Below, in pieces: positions 14,875 through 23,300 of a stretch of 36,240 bases of DNA. The DNA is from Candidatus Thorarchaeota archaeon. GTDB lineage: Archaea; Asgardarchaeota; Thorarchaeia; Thorarchaeales; Thorarchaeaceae. The translations under genes and the position numbers were made by a program. Below the pieces are notes generated by a model that did no database searches, was not told where the DNA came from, and was given only the letters and a program-made list of their open reading frames with translations. Positions within the stretch are counted from its first letter, which is position 1. Each line of letters begins with the position of its first letter. The stretch is taken from contig JAEOTX010000228.1 of NCBI GenBank assembly GCA_016839605.1, forward strand, positions 1-36,240. The letters are read 5' to 3'.

Positions 14875-14933
14875 GTTTGGCGTTTACCAAACACTTTATA
14901 AATAAATAGTTCTATGTTTGATATGTACCAAAC
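14875..14933 (+). promoter_or_regulatory. Two 18-bp inverted-repeat operators bracketing a TATA box
   Basis: Site 1 is GTTTGG-N6-CCAAAC (14875-14892). Site 2 is GTTTG-N8-CAAAC (14916-14933). Both are exactly 18 bp, and together they bracket the TATA box at 14895-14904. Their outer flanks are also alike: AACGTTTGG at 14872-14880 and its complement CCAAACGTT at 14928-14936. An additional palindrome AAACGTTT lies at 14853-14860. The second site covers the predicted transcription start near 14925. Best candidate ligand: the winged-helix protein encoded at 18099, in the operon this promoter drives. Confidence 0.6.
14895..14904 (+). promoter_or_regulatory. TATA box of the radical SAM/membrane-module operon
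   Basis: TTTATAAATA is a near-consensus archaeal TATA box. Transcription would start about 14925, giving a leader of roughly 27 bases before ATG 14952. It is bracketed by the two inverted repeats at 14875-14892 and 14916-14933. Confidence 0.6.
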
Positions 14934-14951
14934 GTTACGAAGTGAAGCGAG

Positions 14952-16163
14952 ATGGTAACAACTCTCAAACAGCACGCCAATGGAATCCGACCAACAGGAC
15001 TCGTGGATCGAGTTCTTGATGGTCTTGACTCTAATATGACTCGCCTCTTTGTGCCGTGGGTAGCACGCCATCCACGGTATCTAGGAGCTGGCCTCAGACT
15101 CGCACGATCATACAAGAAGACTGAGAAGCTCCGGCGAGAGGCACTGAAGGCTGGACTGAGAGTTCCTCCCTTCTTGATTCTCAGCATCACCTCACAGTGT
15201 AACTTGAGCTGTGTTGGATGTTATGCCGCTGCAGTAGGCACACTTGAAAGCAGACGCCCTACAGACTGCTCGCAGACTAGGCCTGCTCTTGGCTACAGTC
15301 AGTGGCGCGACATCATTGCAGATGCAAGCGAACTTGGGGTATTCTCCTTTATCATAGCTGGCGGTGAGCCCTTCCTGTTCCGTGGACTTGTCCAACTGTG
15401 TGAGGAATTCGAAGATCGATTCTTCGTCATCCTCACCAATGGAACTGCTCTCACGGTTAGCGACTATGCACGCCTGAAAAAGACGAAGAACATTGCAGTT
15501 ATCGTCAGTGTTGAGGGTAGTGAAGAGCTCACCGATTCCCGGAGAGGTAAGGGAGTACACAAGCAAGCTATGGAGACCCTGGCTAAACTGAAGTCCATCG
15601 GAGTTCCCTCTGGCATTTCAGTCACGATAACCAGAAAGAACTACGAATATTGGATGCAGCCGGAGAACCTGGACCGCTTTGTGGAACTGGGTGTCTTGGT
15701 AGGTGTCTTTATAGAATACATTCCGATGATGCATGAGAATTTGACTGGAACCGGTCACGAGTCTATGAACGATAAGGCTGAATTGATGCTTACAGCAGTG
15801 GAGAGGGATGAGTTCCGATCTAAGGTCCTTGAGTACCGCAGAGAGAATTCCTTCTATGTCATCCACTCTCCTGGAGATGAGGATTACTTTGGCGGATGTG
15901 TATCTGCGGGTCGAGGATTCGCGCATGTCACTCCTTCAGGCGATCTTACCGCATGTCCTGTTTCCAACCTAGCCACGCACAACCTCTCCACTGCATCCTT
16001 CAGGGCTGGACTAGCAAGTCCGTTGTTTACAGCAATTCGTGAGAATGAACACCTCCTCACAAACGAGGACACACCCTGTGCACTCTTTGGCCATCCTGAT
16101 GAAGTCCAAGAGATTGCTAAGTCGGTGGGCGCTTACACGACCGATAGTTTGGAAGTTACATAA
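14952..16163 (+). CDS. Radical SAM protein with SPASM-like C-terminus
   Basis: 403 residues. CNLSCVGC gives the C-x3-C-x2-C motif (C83, C87, C90) for the SAM-binding [4Fe-4S] cluster, followed by IIAGGEPFL (the GGE motif that holds the SAM amino group). The C-terminal region has GGCVSAGRGFAHVTPSGDLTAC and a later TPCAL cysteine, a reduced SPASM-type auxiliary-cluster pattern. The N-terminal 70 residues are a basic helical extension. Relatives act in peptide modification, in anaerobic sulfatase maturation or as heme-related enzymes; none is specified by the sequence. It is first in an operon with two membrane proteins, a regulator and a Toastrack-like protein, and no short precursor-peptide gene is visible beside it. 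The substrate may therefore be a protein of the membrane module or a lipid (inference). Confidence 0.88.
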   Translation: MVTTLKQHANGIRPTGLVDRVLDGLDSNMTRLFVPWVARHPRYLGAGLRLARSYKKTEKLRREALKAGLRVPPFLILSITSQCNLSCVGCYAAAVGTLESRRPTDCSQTRPALGYSQWRDIIADASELGVFSFIIAGGEPFLFRGLVQLCEEFEDRFFVILTNGTALTVSDYARLKKTKNIAVIVSVEGSEELTDSRRGKGVHKQAMETLAKLKSIGVPSGISVTITRKNYEYWMQPENLDRFVELGVLVGVFIEYIPMMHENLTGTGHESMNDKAELMLTAVERDEFRSKVLEYRRENSFYVIHSPGDEDYFGGCVSAGRGFAHVTPSGDLTACPVSNLATHNLSTASFRAGLASPLFTAIRENEHLLTNEDTPCALFGHPDEVQEIAKSVGAYTTDSLEVT

Positions 16164-16177
16164 TTTAGGTGAAAACA

Positions 16178-17089
16178 ATGTCTACGTCATTCAACACAAT
16201 TGTTGACGATCTGAAGTCGAGCTTTGGGCTCGCAAAGGACAACATTCTCAGCTATTTCTTAGCTAATCTAGGAATGCTGATTGCAGTTGCCCTTTTACTG
16301 GGATTAGTGATGATACCGATTTTGGCTGCCGCTTTATTACTAGTTGGAACCAATCCAGCAACATGGGAAGCGGTTGGTCTAGGGCTCACAGTTTGGGCTG
16401 AGAGCAATCCATGGGCAGTTGGTGGAGTAGCAATTCTATTCCTCATCCCCTTTGTTGCTCTATTCCTGACTGTGGTCGGTTCAATCTATGGCATGAGCAA
16501 GGATCTTATCGCACATGGTGAGACCAAGGCTGAGAGAGCCTTTTCCTGGTTCAGGCATAAGTTCCTGACCTTTGCTGGTGCAGGAGTCCTTCTGACGATA
16601 ATCATTATCCTTCCTCCTTTGGTTGTCTGGGGCTCTATATCCATACTCATGGGTTACAGCATCCCCGTTTCTCTCATTCCTCTCTTCTCAGTGTCTACAT
16701 TCGTCTGGGTCTTCCTCACAGTTGGCCTATGCGCAATGGTGTTCCCTGCCATCACATATGGTAAGGGAGTTCAGGATGCCTTCAAGGAGTCCTTTCAACT
16801 GGCACGAGAGCGCTTTGATCATGTCTATGGTCTACTGAGTGCTATAGTGGTTCTAGCCATTGCATCATATGGTCCAGTTATCATCTGGGGCCTCACTGTA
16901 CCTTTCTCTGGCGCAGTTATGGCGTTTGATGCTGTGGCTATGGCAATCATGGTCTGGACGGTCTTTGTGACCTTCCTATGGCTCTTGGTCCTATTGCCCA
17001 TGACGATTATCGCATTCACGAAAGTCTATGCCGAGATGACCGGTGGTCAGGTGGCAACCCAGAAGCCTCTCCCCATTCCCCTAGTATAG
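16178..17089 (+). CDS. Multi-span membrane protein, family of three in this window (copy B1)
   Basis: 303 residues and about six spans, the most diverged of the three paralogues. It keeps VDDLKSSFGLAKDNILSYFL at the N-terminus, the loop GSIYGMSKDLIAHGETKAERAFSWF and AMVFPAITYGKGVQDAFKESF. The ATG at 16178 is preceded five bases upstream by AGGTGA; the apparent earlier GTG at 16169 is part of that ribosome-binding site and is not the start. It lies 14 bp after the radical SAM gene. Comparison with copies A and B2 shows the cytoplasmic loop after the middle spans to be the most conserved part, which suggests it carries the function. The family is not one I can name with certainty; it resembles archaeal DUF4013-like proteins. 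Confidence 0.78.
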   Translation: MSTSFNTIVDDLKSSFGLAKDNILSYFLANLGMLIAVALLLGLVMIPILAAALLLVGTNPATWEAVGLGLTVWAESNPWAVGGVAILFLIPFVALFLTVVGSIYGMSKDLIAHGETKAERAFSWFRHKFLTFAGAGVLLTIIIILPPLVVWGSISILMGYSIPVSLIPLFSVSTFVWVFLTVGLCAMVFPAITYGKGVQDAFKESFQLARERFDHVYGLLSAIVVLAIASYGPVIIWGLTVPFSGAVMAFDAVAMAIMVWTVFVTFLWLLVLLPMTIIAFTKVYAEMTGGQVATQKPLPIPLV

Positions 17090-17103
17090 GAGGTTTCTAA
17101 ACT

Positions 17104-17140
17104 GAGGGTGCCTCGAATGACTTTTCAAAGAGGCACTCTC
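17104..17140 (+). other. 11-bp mRNA hairpin between two paralogous membrane-protein genes
   Basis: GAGGGTGCCTC (17104-17114) pairs with GAGGCACTCTC (17130-17140) over eleven positions with one wobble, with a 15-base loop. It lies 15 bases after the stop at 17089 and 22 bases before the next ATG at 17163. With no T-run behind it, an RNA-processing or mRNA-stability element that sets the ratio of the two membrane proteins fits better than a terminator. Confidence 0.45.
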
Positions 17141-17162
17141 TACCATTTTATTGGGTGATACA

Positions 17163-18095
17163 ATGAGCAACAAAAACGCAAGCATTGGAGTACTGATAGA
17201 GGATCTCAAGGTGAGCTTCAAGTTCGCCGCGAAGAACATCCTTTCTTTCCTACTAGGGATGATTGGTGTTCTTATTGTAACAGTGATTGTTATGGGTGTC
17301 GCAATGGCTATAGTATCCGTCCCGCTCCTCTTTGCACTTGGTGGACCTGCGGGATTTGTAGCATTCTTTGAATCTCTGGGTGTAATCATGGAAAGTGTCT
17401 TTGTAGCACAGCCTGATCCTGCTGTTGCCAGCCTTGGAATCATCGCAATCATGCTCCTAGTGACTCCATTCTTTGTGGCTATTGGTGTAGTCTTCGGGAT
17501 GGGTCGTGAAATCGTTGAGAGCGCAGGTACGAGCGCTGAGGGAGTTTTTGTCTGGTATCGCAAGAAGTTCTTCTCACTTGCAGGTGGAGGTATCGTCATG
17601 TTTGCAGTAATCGGATTACCCCTCATTCTAGTATATGGAGGCCTCTTCTTGGCTGGTTATGGTCTCACAGGCGTTCCTGCTGCAGTGCTTGCATCTCTAA
17701 GCGCAATATGGATTATCCTGTCATCCGGGATGTTGACTATGGTGTTCCCTGCCATCATTGACAATTATTCTGTCTTCAATGCAACTCGTCAGTCTATACG
17801 TCTGTCCTTGAGATATTTCGACCGAGTGTTCTCAACTTGGATTGGGTTCATCCTAATCATCATCTTGATGTTCGTACCACTTGGGCTGGGAGCCACATCC
17901 TTTGTAACTGGCGAGATGGGCTTTGATGCTATCCCAATAATGATCTATGCAGTACCCGCTGTAATCATTCTAGTACTCATTGTACTCCCCGCGTTGGTGA
18001 TTGCCCTAAGCAGGCTCTACATGATTCTGAGTGGCATCGAAGTTACAAGTTCAGGCCAGGTTGAGCCTGATGTAAGTCTTGTTGGAGGTATGTGA
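17163..18095 (+). CDS. Multi-span membrane protein, family of three in this window (copy B2)
   Basis: 310 residues and about six spans, the close paralogue of copy A (6030-6947): nearly identical blocks are IEDLKVSFKFAAKNILSFLL, GMGREIVESAGTSAEGVFVW and RYFDRVFSTW. The start is ATG 17163, three bases after the ribosome-binding site GGGTGAT (17154-17160); the upstream TTG at 17151 is not needed. As in locus A, the winged-helix regulator follows directly, only 3 bp after this gene's stop. Having two family members here, and one in locus A, suggests the B proteins form a heteromer. There are no catalytic or transporter motifs in the loops. Confidence 0.8.
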   Translation: MSNKNASIGVLIEDLKVSFKFAAKNILSFLLGMIGVLIVTVIVMGVAMAIVSVPLLFALGGPAGFVAFFESLGVIMESVFVAQPDPAVASLGIIAIMLLVTPFFVAIGVVFGMGREIVESAGTSAEGVFVWYRKKFFSLAGGGIVMFAVIGLPLILVYGGLFLAGYGLTGVPAAVLASLSAIWIILSSGMLTMVFPAIIDNYSVFNATRQSIRLSLRYFDRVFSTWIGFILIIILMFVPLGLGATSFVTGEMGFDAIPIMIYAVPAVIILVLIVLPALVIALSRLYMILSGIEVTSSGQVEPDVSLVGGM

Positions 18096-18098
18096 GTC

Positions 18099-18743
18099 GT
18101 GGAAAATGGGTCGACAACAGTTCCTTTGAAGGACTTAGAGGTCATCACAGATTCCAAGAAGATCAAGATACTATTCGAGCCAACTAGGGCAAGCATTGTG
18201 TTCCAGTACCTGGTAAATGCTTCATATACTGTAAAACAGCTGTCAGATGAACTCGATAAGAACCCAGGTACAATCCTTCATCACATACAGAAGCTGCAAG
18301 ACATTGGCGTTGTTGTCCAGGAACGAACAGAGATGACGCCAACTGGCATAGTTCAAAGGTATTACCGTGCAACCGCTAAAGAATACCGTCTAGGCATTAG
18401 TGGAATGATGGAAGCTAATGGTGGTGTTGCACAGTTTGCAAAGGACCGACTCAAGTCCATTGTATCAAGCCTCTCGGTCTATGGTATCGAGATTCCAGAG
18501 TCTCAGTTCGAGGAGGCTATGGATGTATTGAGGAGGTTGATTGAACGGGAGAATGCTGTGAACTCGGACCTGCCTATAGCGGATGAGAAACGGTTTCACA
18601 AGATGCCTTCCTCTCTTAGGGGCGATGCATCCCGAATCATGCGTCGCTTTACTCTGGAAGAAGATTCGGAATATCAGAAGCTGCGAAAAGAGTGGCACCG
18701 CCTCCTCCGATCGCATCGCAAAGTAGGTATAGGAAATGACTAG
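18099..18743 (+). CDS. Winged-helix (ArsR-like) transcriptional regulator, copy B
   Basis: 214 residues, paralogous to the regulator encoded at 6944-7567. Shared blocks are DSKKIKILFEPTRASIV, YTVKQLSDELDKNPGTILHHI (the recognition helix region), ERTEMTPTGIVQRYYRATAKEYRLG, and the C-terminal EWHRLLRSHR. The start is GTG 18099 with GGAGGT ten bases upstream. Its last codons overlap the ATG of the Toastrack-like gene (18736). The recognition segment differs from copy A at several positions (KQLSDELDKNP against KQIADALRKKP), in keeping with the different operator motifs in the two promoters. It probably binds the inverted repeats at 14875-14933 (inference). No cysteine or histidine metal site is seen. 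Confidence 0.85.
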   Translation: MENGSTTVPLKDLEVITDSKKIKILFEPTRASIVFQYLVNASYTVKQLSDELDKNPGTILHHIQKLQDIGVVVQERTEMTPTGIVQRYYRATAKEYRLGISGMMEANGGVAQFAKDRLKSIVSSLSVYGIEIPESQFEEAMDVLRRLIERENAVNSDLPIADEKRFHKMPSSLRGDASRIMRRFTLEEDSEYQKLRKEWHRLLRSHRKVGIGND

Positions 18744-19494
18744 TTACGAAAGAAACACTGGAATGGTAGTGTGTATAATTGGTGTAATAGTCGTAGGAGC
18801 GGTCTTAGTGGGCGCCTTCTCGTTCTTTGGGCCGTCAACATGGGGCTGGTTCACAGGCGATGATACGGTGTATTATCATTTTGACAGCACTGTGGGTGCT
18901 ACGACAGGGACAGTAAATCTTGATGTAGATGTCACGACTGGTGCAGTCAATATCGACTTCGAGGACAATGCAACACTGTTGTATCGGATAGATGTTGGAG
19001 CCAGTAACCGAACGGTTCAGGAGATTGGCGCGCCAACAGTCACTTTCTCCGCCAACACTATAACTTATGATTACACGACATCGGCTATCAATATCACGTT
19101 GGGTAGTGGCGTCAATTATACATTGTATGTTACCACTGATACCGGCGCAGTTGACTGTGATGTCATGCATAGTGCACACATTGGTGATGTTACAATCACA
19201 ACCGGCACTGGAGCTATTGACTTCTTCATGGGCAGTGGTGTGGTCGTTATTGGTAGTCCAGACTTCAGCTTTGAGACTACTACTGGAGCGGTTGAACTGA
19301 ATATAGTCCTCCCCTCTGGAGTCGGCGGCAGCATTGAGGCTGACGTTGGCACGGGGTCTGTAGACATCGATGCACCCGGATGGACTGAGATAACATCAAA
19401 GCACTATGAGTCCGGTGACTATGATACTGCAAGCCAGACAGTGACTATTGTAGTTCAGACTGGCACAGGAGCAGTTGAAGCAGACATTAGCTAA
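18736..19494 (+). CDS. Membrane-anchored beta-repeat protein, Toastrack/DUF4097-like
   Basis: 252 residues. One N-terminal span (9-31, GMVVCIIGVIVVGAVLVGAF) is followed by an extracellular domain made of short beta strands, each marked by a TTGAV/GTGAV/GTGSV turn: TTGAVNIDFED, DTGAVDCDV, GTGAIDFFM, TTGAVELNI, GTGSVDIDA and GTGAVEADIS. This pattern of turns is what the Toastrack (DUF4097) beta-sheet domain shows. Known context for Toastrack domains: partners of LiaI/LiaF-type membrane proteins and PspC in bacterial and archaeal envelope-stress systems. Its coding frame overlaps the regulator gene by eight bases, so it is the effector or sensor of the same operon. The stop is followed by a terminator. 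Confidence 0.7.
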   Translation: MTSYERNTGMVVCIIGVIVVGAVLVGAFSFFGPSTWGWFTGDDTVYYHFDSTVGATTGTVNLDVDVTTGAVNIDFEDNATLLYRIDVGASNRTVQEIGAPTVTFSANTITYDYTTSAINITLGSGVNYTLYVTTDTGAVDCDVMHSAHIGDVTITTGTGAIDFFMGSGVVVIGSPDFSFETTTGAVELNIVLPSGVGGSIEADVGTGSVDIDAPGWTEITSKHYESGDYDTASQTVTIVVQTGTGAVEADIS

Positions 19495-19507
19495 CCGCAC
19501 GCCTTTT

Positions 19508-19545
19508 GGAGGGACTCTTTCCCTCCTCTCTCTTTCTTTTCTTAT
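19508..19545 (+). terminator. Hairpin plus T-rich terminator of the radical SAM/membrane operon
   Basis: GGAGGGA (19508-19514) and TCCCTCC (19520-19526) form a perfect 7-bp stem with a 5-base loop, followed by a pyrimidine run ending in TTTCTTTTCTTATT. It starts 14 bases after the stop at 19494. Confidence 0.7.
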
Positions 19546-19597
19546 TCGTGTGATGCAGCTCACTAATTCTATTCCATTGGTATTGATGAACGGTTAC

Positions 19598-19604
19598 CTT
19601 TTAA
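19598..19604 (+). promoter_or_regulatory. TATA-like element of the methyltransferase gene
   Basis: TTTTAAC lies about 27-33 bases before ATG 19631, and no ribosome-binding site precedes that ATG, which together suggest a leaderless transcript. The element is weak. The rest of 19546-19630 shows nothing else. Confidence 0.35.
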
Positions 19605-19630
19605 CCCGACGCGCTTAGAAATAGGCTGTA

Positions 19631-20233
19631 ATGTCCGACCATCATTCAGAAATTGACATGTCGGAAGTCTACCAGCTGCCCCACCAACAGGTCAGCCTCT
19701 CTGATTTTCCAAGCGATGAGGAATGGATACTAGACATTGGAGGCGGCGGTGAAGGCATCATTGGCAGACTGAAGGGGCGTCAGGTTGTCGCTATTGATAA
19801 ACGGAGGCCCGAGTTGGAGAGTACTGCTAGTGATGCACTGAAGCTTGTCATGGATGCAAGAGAGCTTCAATTCCTTGAGAAATCGTTTGGGACCGTCACG
19901 ATATTCTTCACCCTGATGTATATGCCATTTGAGGATCTTGATACGATATTCTCTGAGATTGCTCGTGTCCTGAAGCCTGGAGGAGAACTGCTGATGTGGG
20001 ATGTCAAGGTGGAGGTTCCTGCCGACCTGGACCCCAAGATCAAGTATTTCATGGTGCCTCTGACGGTAACGTTTCCTGATGGCACCACTAACGAAACCGG
20101 GTATGGTGCCTACATTCGAAATCAGAACATTGAGTCCTTTGTTACTGTTGCTACTGCTCATGGATTTGAACTTGAAGAAAGTAAGGCAAATGATCTCACA
20201 TTCTATGCACGGCTTAGTCTGCGCAAAGGTTAG
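19631..20233 (+). CDS. Class I SAM-dependent methyltransferase
   Basis: 200 residues with a Rossmann methyltransferase core: motif I is LDIGGGGEG (34-42), an acidic residue ends strand 2 (VVAIDKRRPE), LVMDARELQF is the adenine loop, FFTLMYMPFED is motif IV, and EIARVLKPGGELLMWDVKV is the post-core strand 5 with the usual Pro-Gly-Gly. It is a small-molecule type without a target-recognition domain, cytosolic. The substrate is not identifiable. The gene has its own promoter after the preceding terminator and is followed 93 bp later by the GNAT fusion gene, which has its own ribosome-binding site. Confidence 0.88.
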   Translation: MSDHHSEIDMSEVYQLPHQQVSLSDFPSDEEWILDIGGGGEGIIGRLKGRQVVAIDKRRPELESTASDALKLVMDARELQFLEKSFGTVTIFFTLMYMPFEDLDTIFSEIARVLKPGGELLMWDVKVEVPADLDPKIKYFMVPLTVTFPDGTTNETGYGAYIRNQNIESFVTVATAHGFELEESKANDLTFYARLSLRKG

Positions 20234-20326
20234 GCTCCCGAAAATTACTTACTTCAACTACTTGAGTCGTAAAATTCATATTTGATTCCTCAGCGGACCA
20301 ATTGTTCTTCTTCTGGAGGCTAACGG

Positions 20327-23300
20327 ATGTCTAGCAGACACACTAAAGATAAGGTCCGAGACTTTGAGTTGACTGAAGAGGATGCGGCCCGTCTGGCTGA
20401 GTGCCTCACCAGCTTCAACGACTCTGACTCTTGGCCAGGTGGATTCAATCAGGGAAATCCATTCAGTGCAGATGATGTCTTGGAATTCAAGCAGAAGACT
20501 GATGATATCCGTGTCATTGTTGCCTACGAAGGAGAACGGATTGTTGGTCATTGTGATGTCTGTCAGCATAACCAAGACCTTGAAGCCGCCTACGTCGGTC
20601 TACTGGGAGTAAATCCTGCATTCCAAGGTAAGGGTTATGGAAAGGCTATGCTAATAGAAGCTGCTGAAACTGCCGCAAAGGCTGGCCTACGTCGTATAGA
20701 TTTACACACCTGGGCTGGCAACTTGAAAGCTGTGCCTCTCTACAAACGAGTTGGATACATGTGGTTTCCAAATACCCGAGTGTTAATGGAGTCGCATATT
20801 CCGGGGATACTCAACAATCCTATATTCCAGGATTTCTTTGAGCGCTATTATTGGTATGACGCATTCAAGCCTGACATAAAACAGGAACCTGATGAGCTTG
20901 TTGAGGAGGGGATTGGAATCTTCAAGTATCACTTTGAGGGTGACAATGGAGATGCTATTGATGTCATCATCGATAAAGAGGCAAAGGGGATCTGTGGCTT
21001 CAGCCTCACATTCGACGGAGCGACAATATCAGCTAAGGTTGCGCCTGAAACACATACTGGATATATTGCAGTCGGAGAGTATCCCTTTGAACTCACAGTC
21101 ATCAACGGCGGGAACAAGGAACTCGCGTTCAGTGCGACAGCAGCTCCATCAGAGAATTTCATAGTCAAGATGGATGATGACTTCTCAGGTGTCCTTAGCC
21201 CTGGTGAAGAAAAGTCACTCCGCGGCACGTATGCAATCTCAAATGCCGCAAAGCACATCGATCGGGAAACCAATCCGGATGACAAAGTCAAGACTCAGGT
21301 TGAGTGGTTGTTGAGTCTTGGTGAGTCCAGCACGAAGCTGTATAGTGGGCTTATCCCTGTAGCCGCCATCAGTCTTAGTCTAGGCCCTGCATATCCTTGT
21401 CTTTCTCCAGGCGAGTCTAAGACAATTAGTCTTGGATTTCGAAACAACACTGAGGAGTTAATCACTGGAGCTATTGAACTCGCTGCTCCAACTAATCAAG
21501 ACCTAGGAGTCGAAATGGTTGAGTTCACACTCTCAGCTCATGAACACGCTGAACAGGCCCTATCGATTGTAGCAAATGCTGTTGATGCAGCTGACGTGAT
21601 ATCTATCAGAGCCTCCGTATATGTGGGGGTTGAAGATGAACGCAATCTGGTTGCGGAGAGGGTGATCACTGTGCCAATCATCGGGGCCGCTGGAGCGATT
21701 GCGTATGTAGCAATCAATGACAGAATAGTCATTGAGAATGATCAGTTACGAGCCTCTATGAGCAGCAAGCCTCCCATGTATTTTAGGGAGATTAAGAACA
21801 AGATAACTGGGGAAGAGGCATCAGGTTGGTTTCTATTGCCTGAACTGGGATACCCATTTCCCAGCGAAGGAGGCGAATGGGATCGAAAGGATTTCGACGT
21901 CAATATTGCAAACAGAATGGAGCATGCACAGATTGAGCTAGAAGGTGACTCAACTGACAGACCTGGCATAAAATATCGAATAACCCATCGACTCCATCCT
22001 GGCAGAGGATACATTGAAACTAGTGTGTTCTTGGAGAATATCGGAACTGAAACTTATGATAATCTAGGTGTCAGAGCTTCGGGCTGGGTTAGATATGATG
22101 TTCCTGAGTTATATGTTCCATTAAGGGGTCGACTCTATCTGCTTGAATCTGCAGAATGGACTGGCGATGGCCAGCTGCCTCGCAAGCCAAAAGAGTACCA
22201 TGAACAATGGATAGCAGCAAGAAACCTCTCTCAAGGATCTGTTTTGGGTTTTATTTTCGACTCAGAGGACATAGCTGCTATTCGGCCAAGACGTTCAGGG
22301 TTCACATCTATCGAATACAAACTCCCTACGCTTAGCCCCGAGGAGTCAACGGAGAAGGTTGTCCTTCGCCTAGTCATGAATAGCGGGAGCTGGCAGGATG
22401 TTCGTGCACTCTGGGCTAGATTAAATGGGATTTCCATTGATGGATTGGAATCATATAATCTGAGATCGGATCTGGAGGTTTCAATTGTCCCAAGTGGTAC
22501 TGATCCTCATCCCCTTGATGGTTCTCCGATTTTCATTGACTCAGCAAAATCCAATGAACTGGAACTTGGCATACATGTGATCCACGAGACTCCTATTGAT
22601 GTGGATGTCAAGGTAAGGATGCCTGAGGGACTTCTGGTAAATGGCAAACAGGAGCTTGAATTGGAGACCGCAAATGTAGGAATCGACAAGCCTCTCAAGA
22701 AGACAGTCACAGTTGATACAGAGCATCTAGATGATTGGTTCAGGTCCAATGGAGAGATTGAGCTTAAGTTTGGAAGTAGAATTACACGATTACATCTCAG
22801 TGCTGTAGTCTACAATTCAAAAATCAAAGTAGAGAACAAAAAGGAAGAGATCGAAGGCAAGCGGCTTCACTCCTTATTATCTGGTGGCTACCAAATCGCT
22901 GTGTCACCTGATTATGCAGGAAGCCTGGTGAGGTTCGGCAAAGATGGGCAAAGTGTCTTTCATGATAATTTCCCAAAATCCGGCCCTTTCATCTGGTGGG
23001 ATCGATACTTCAGTGGCTTGAATCCATGGATACAGGCTTGGGGCGTTTGGGACTGGGAAAGTGCATTCTGGAAAGAAACTTGGGCTGTATCTGAAAAGGA
23101 GATAGGTCCATGGAGAGGGTTTGAGATGACCACCGCTTTGAAACACAGTCCTGGTCTCAAGGGAATGGAGTTCTCCGCCCGTTTTATGATTCTTCCCGGA
23201 GTCCCTCTTGTTCATGCCCATATGACCGCAAAGAACCTATCAGGTCAATGGAAACGATTCAACTATGGATTGCGAGGTACAGCTCGTCCAGGAGGTCAAG

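Noticed and set aside
16169..16177. GTG at 16169 as start of the membrane protein
   Set aside because: The GTG is part of AGGTGA, the ribosome-binding site of ATG 16178.
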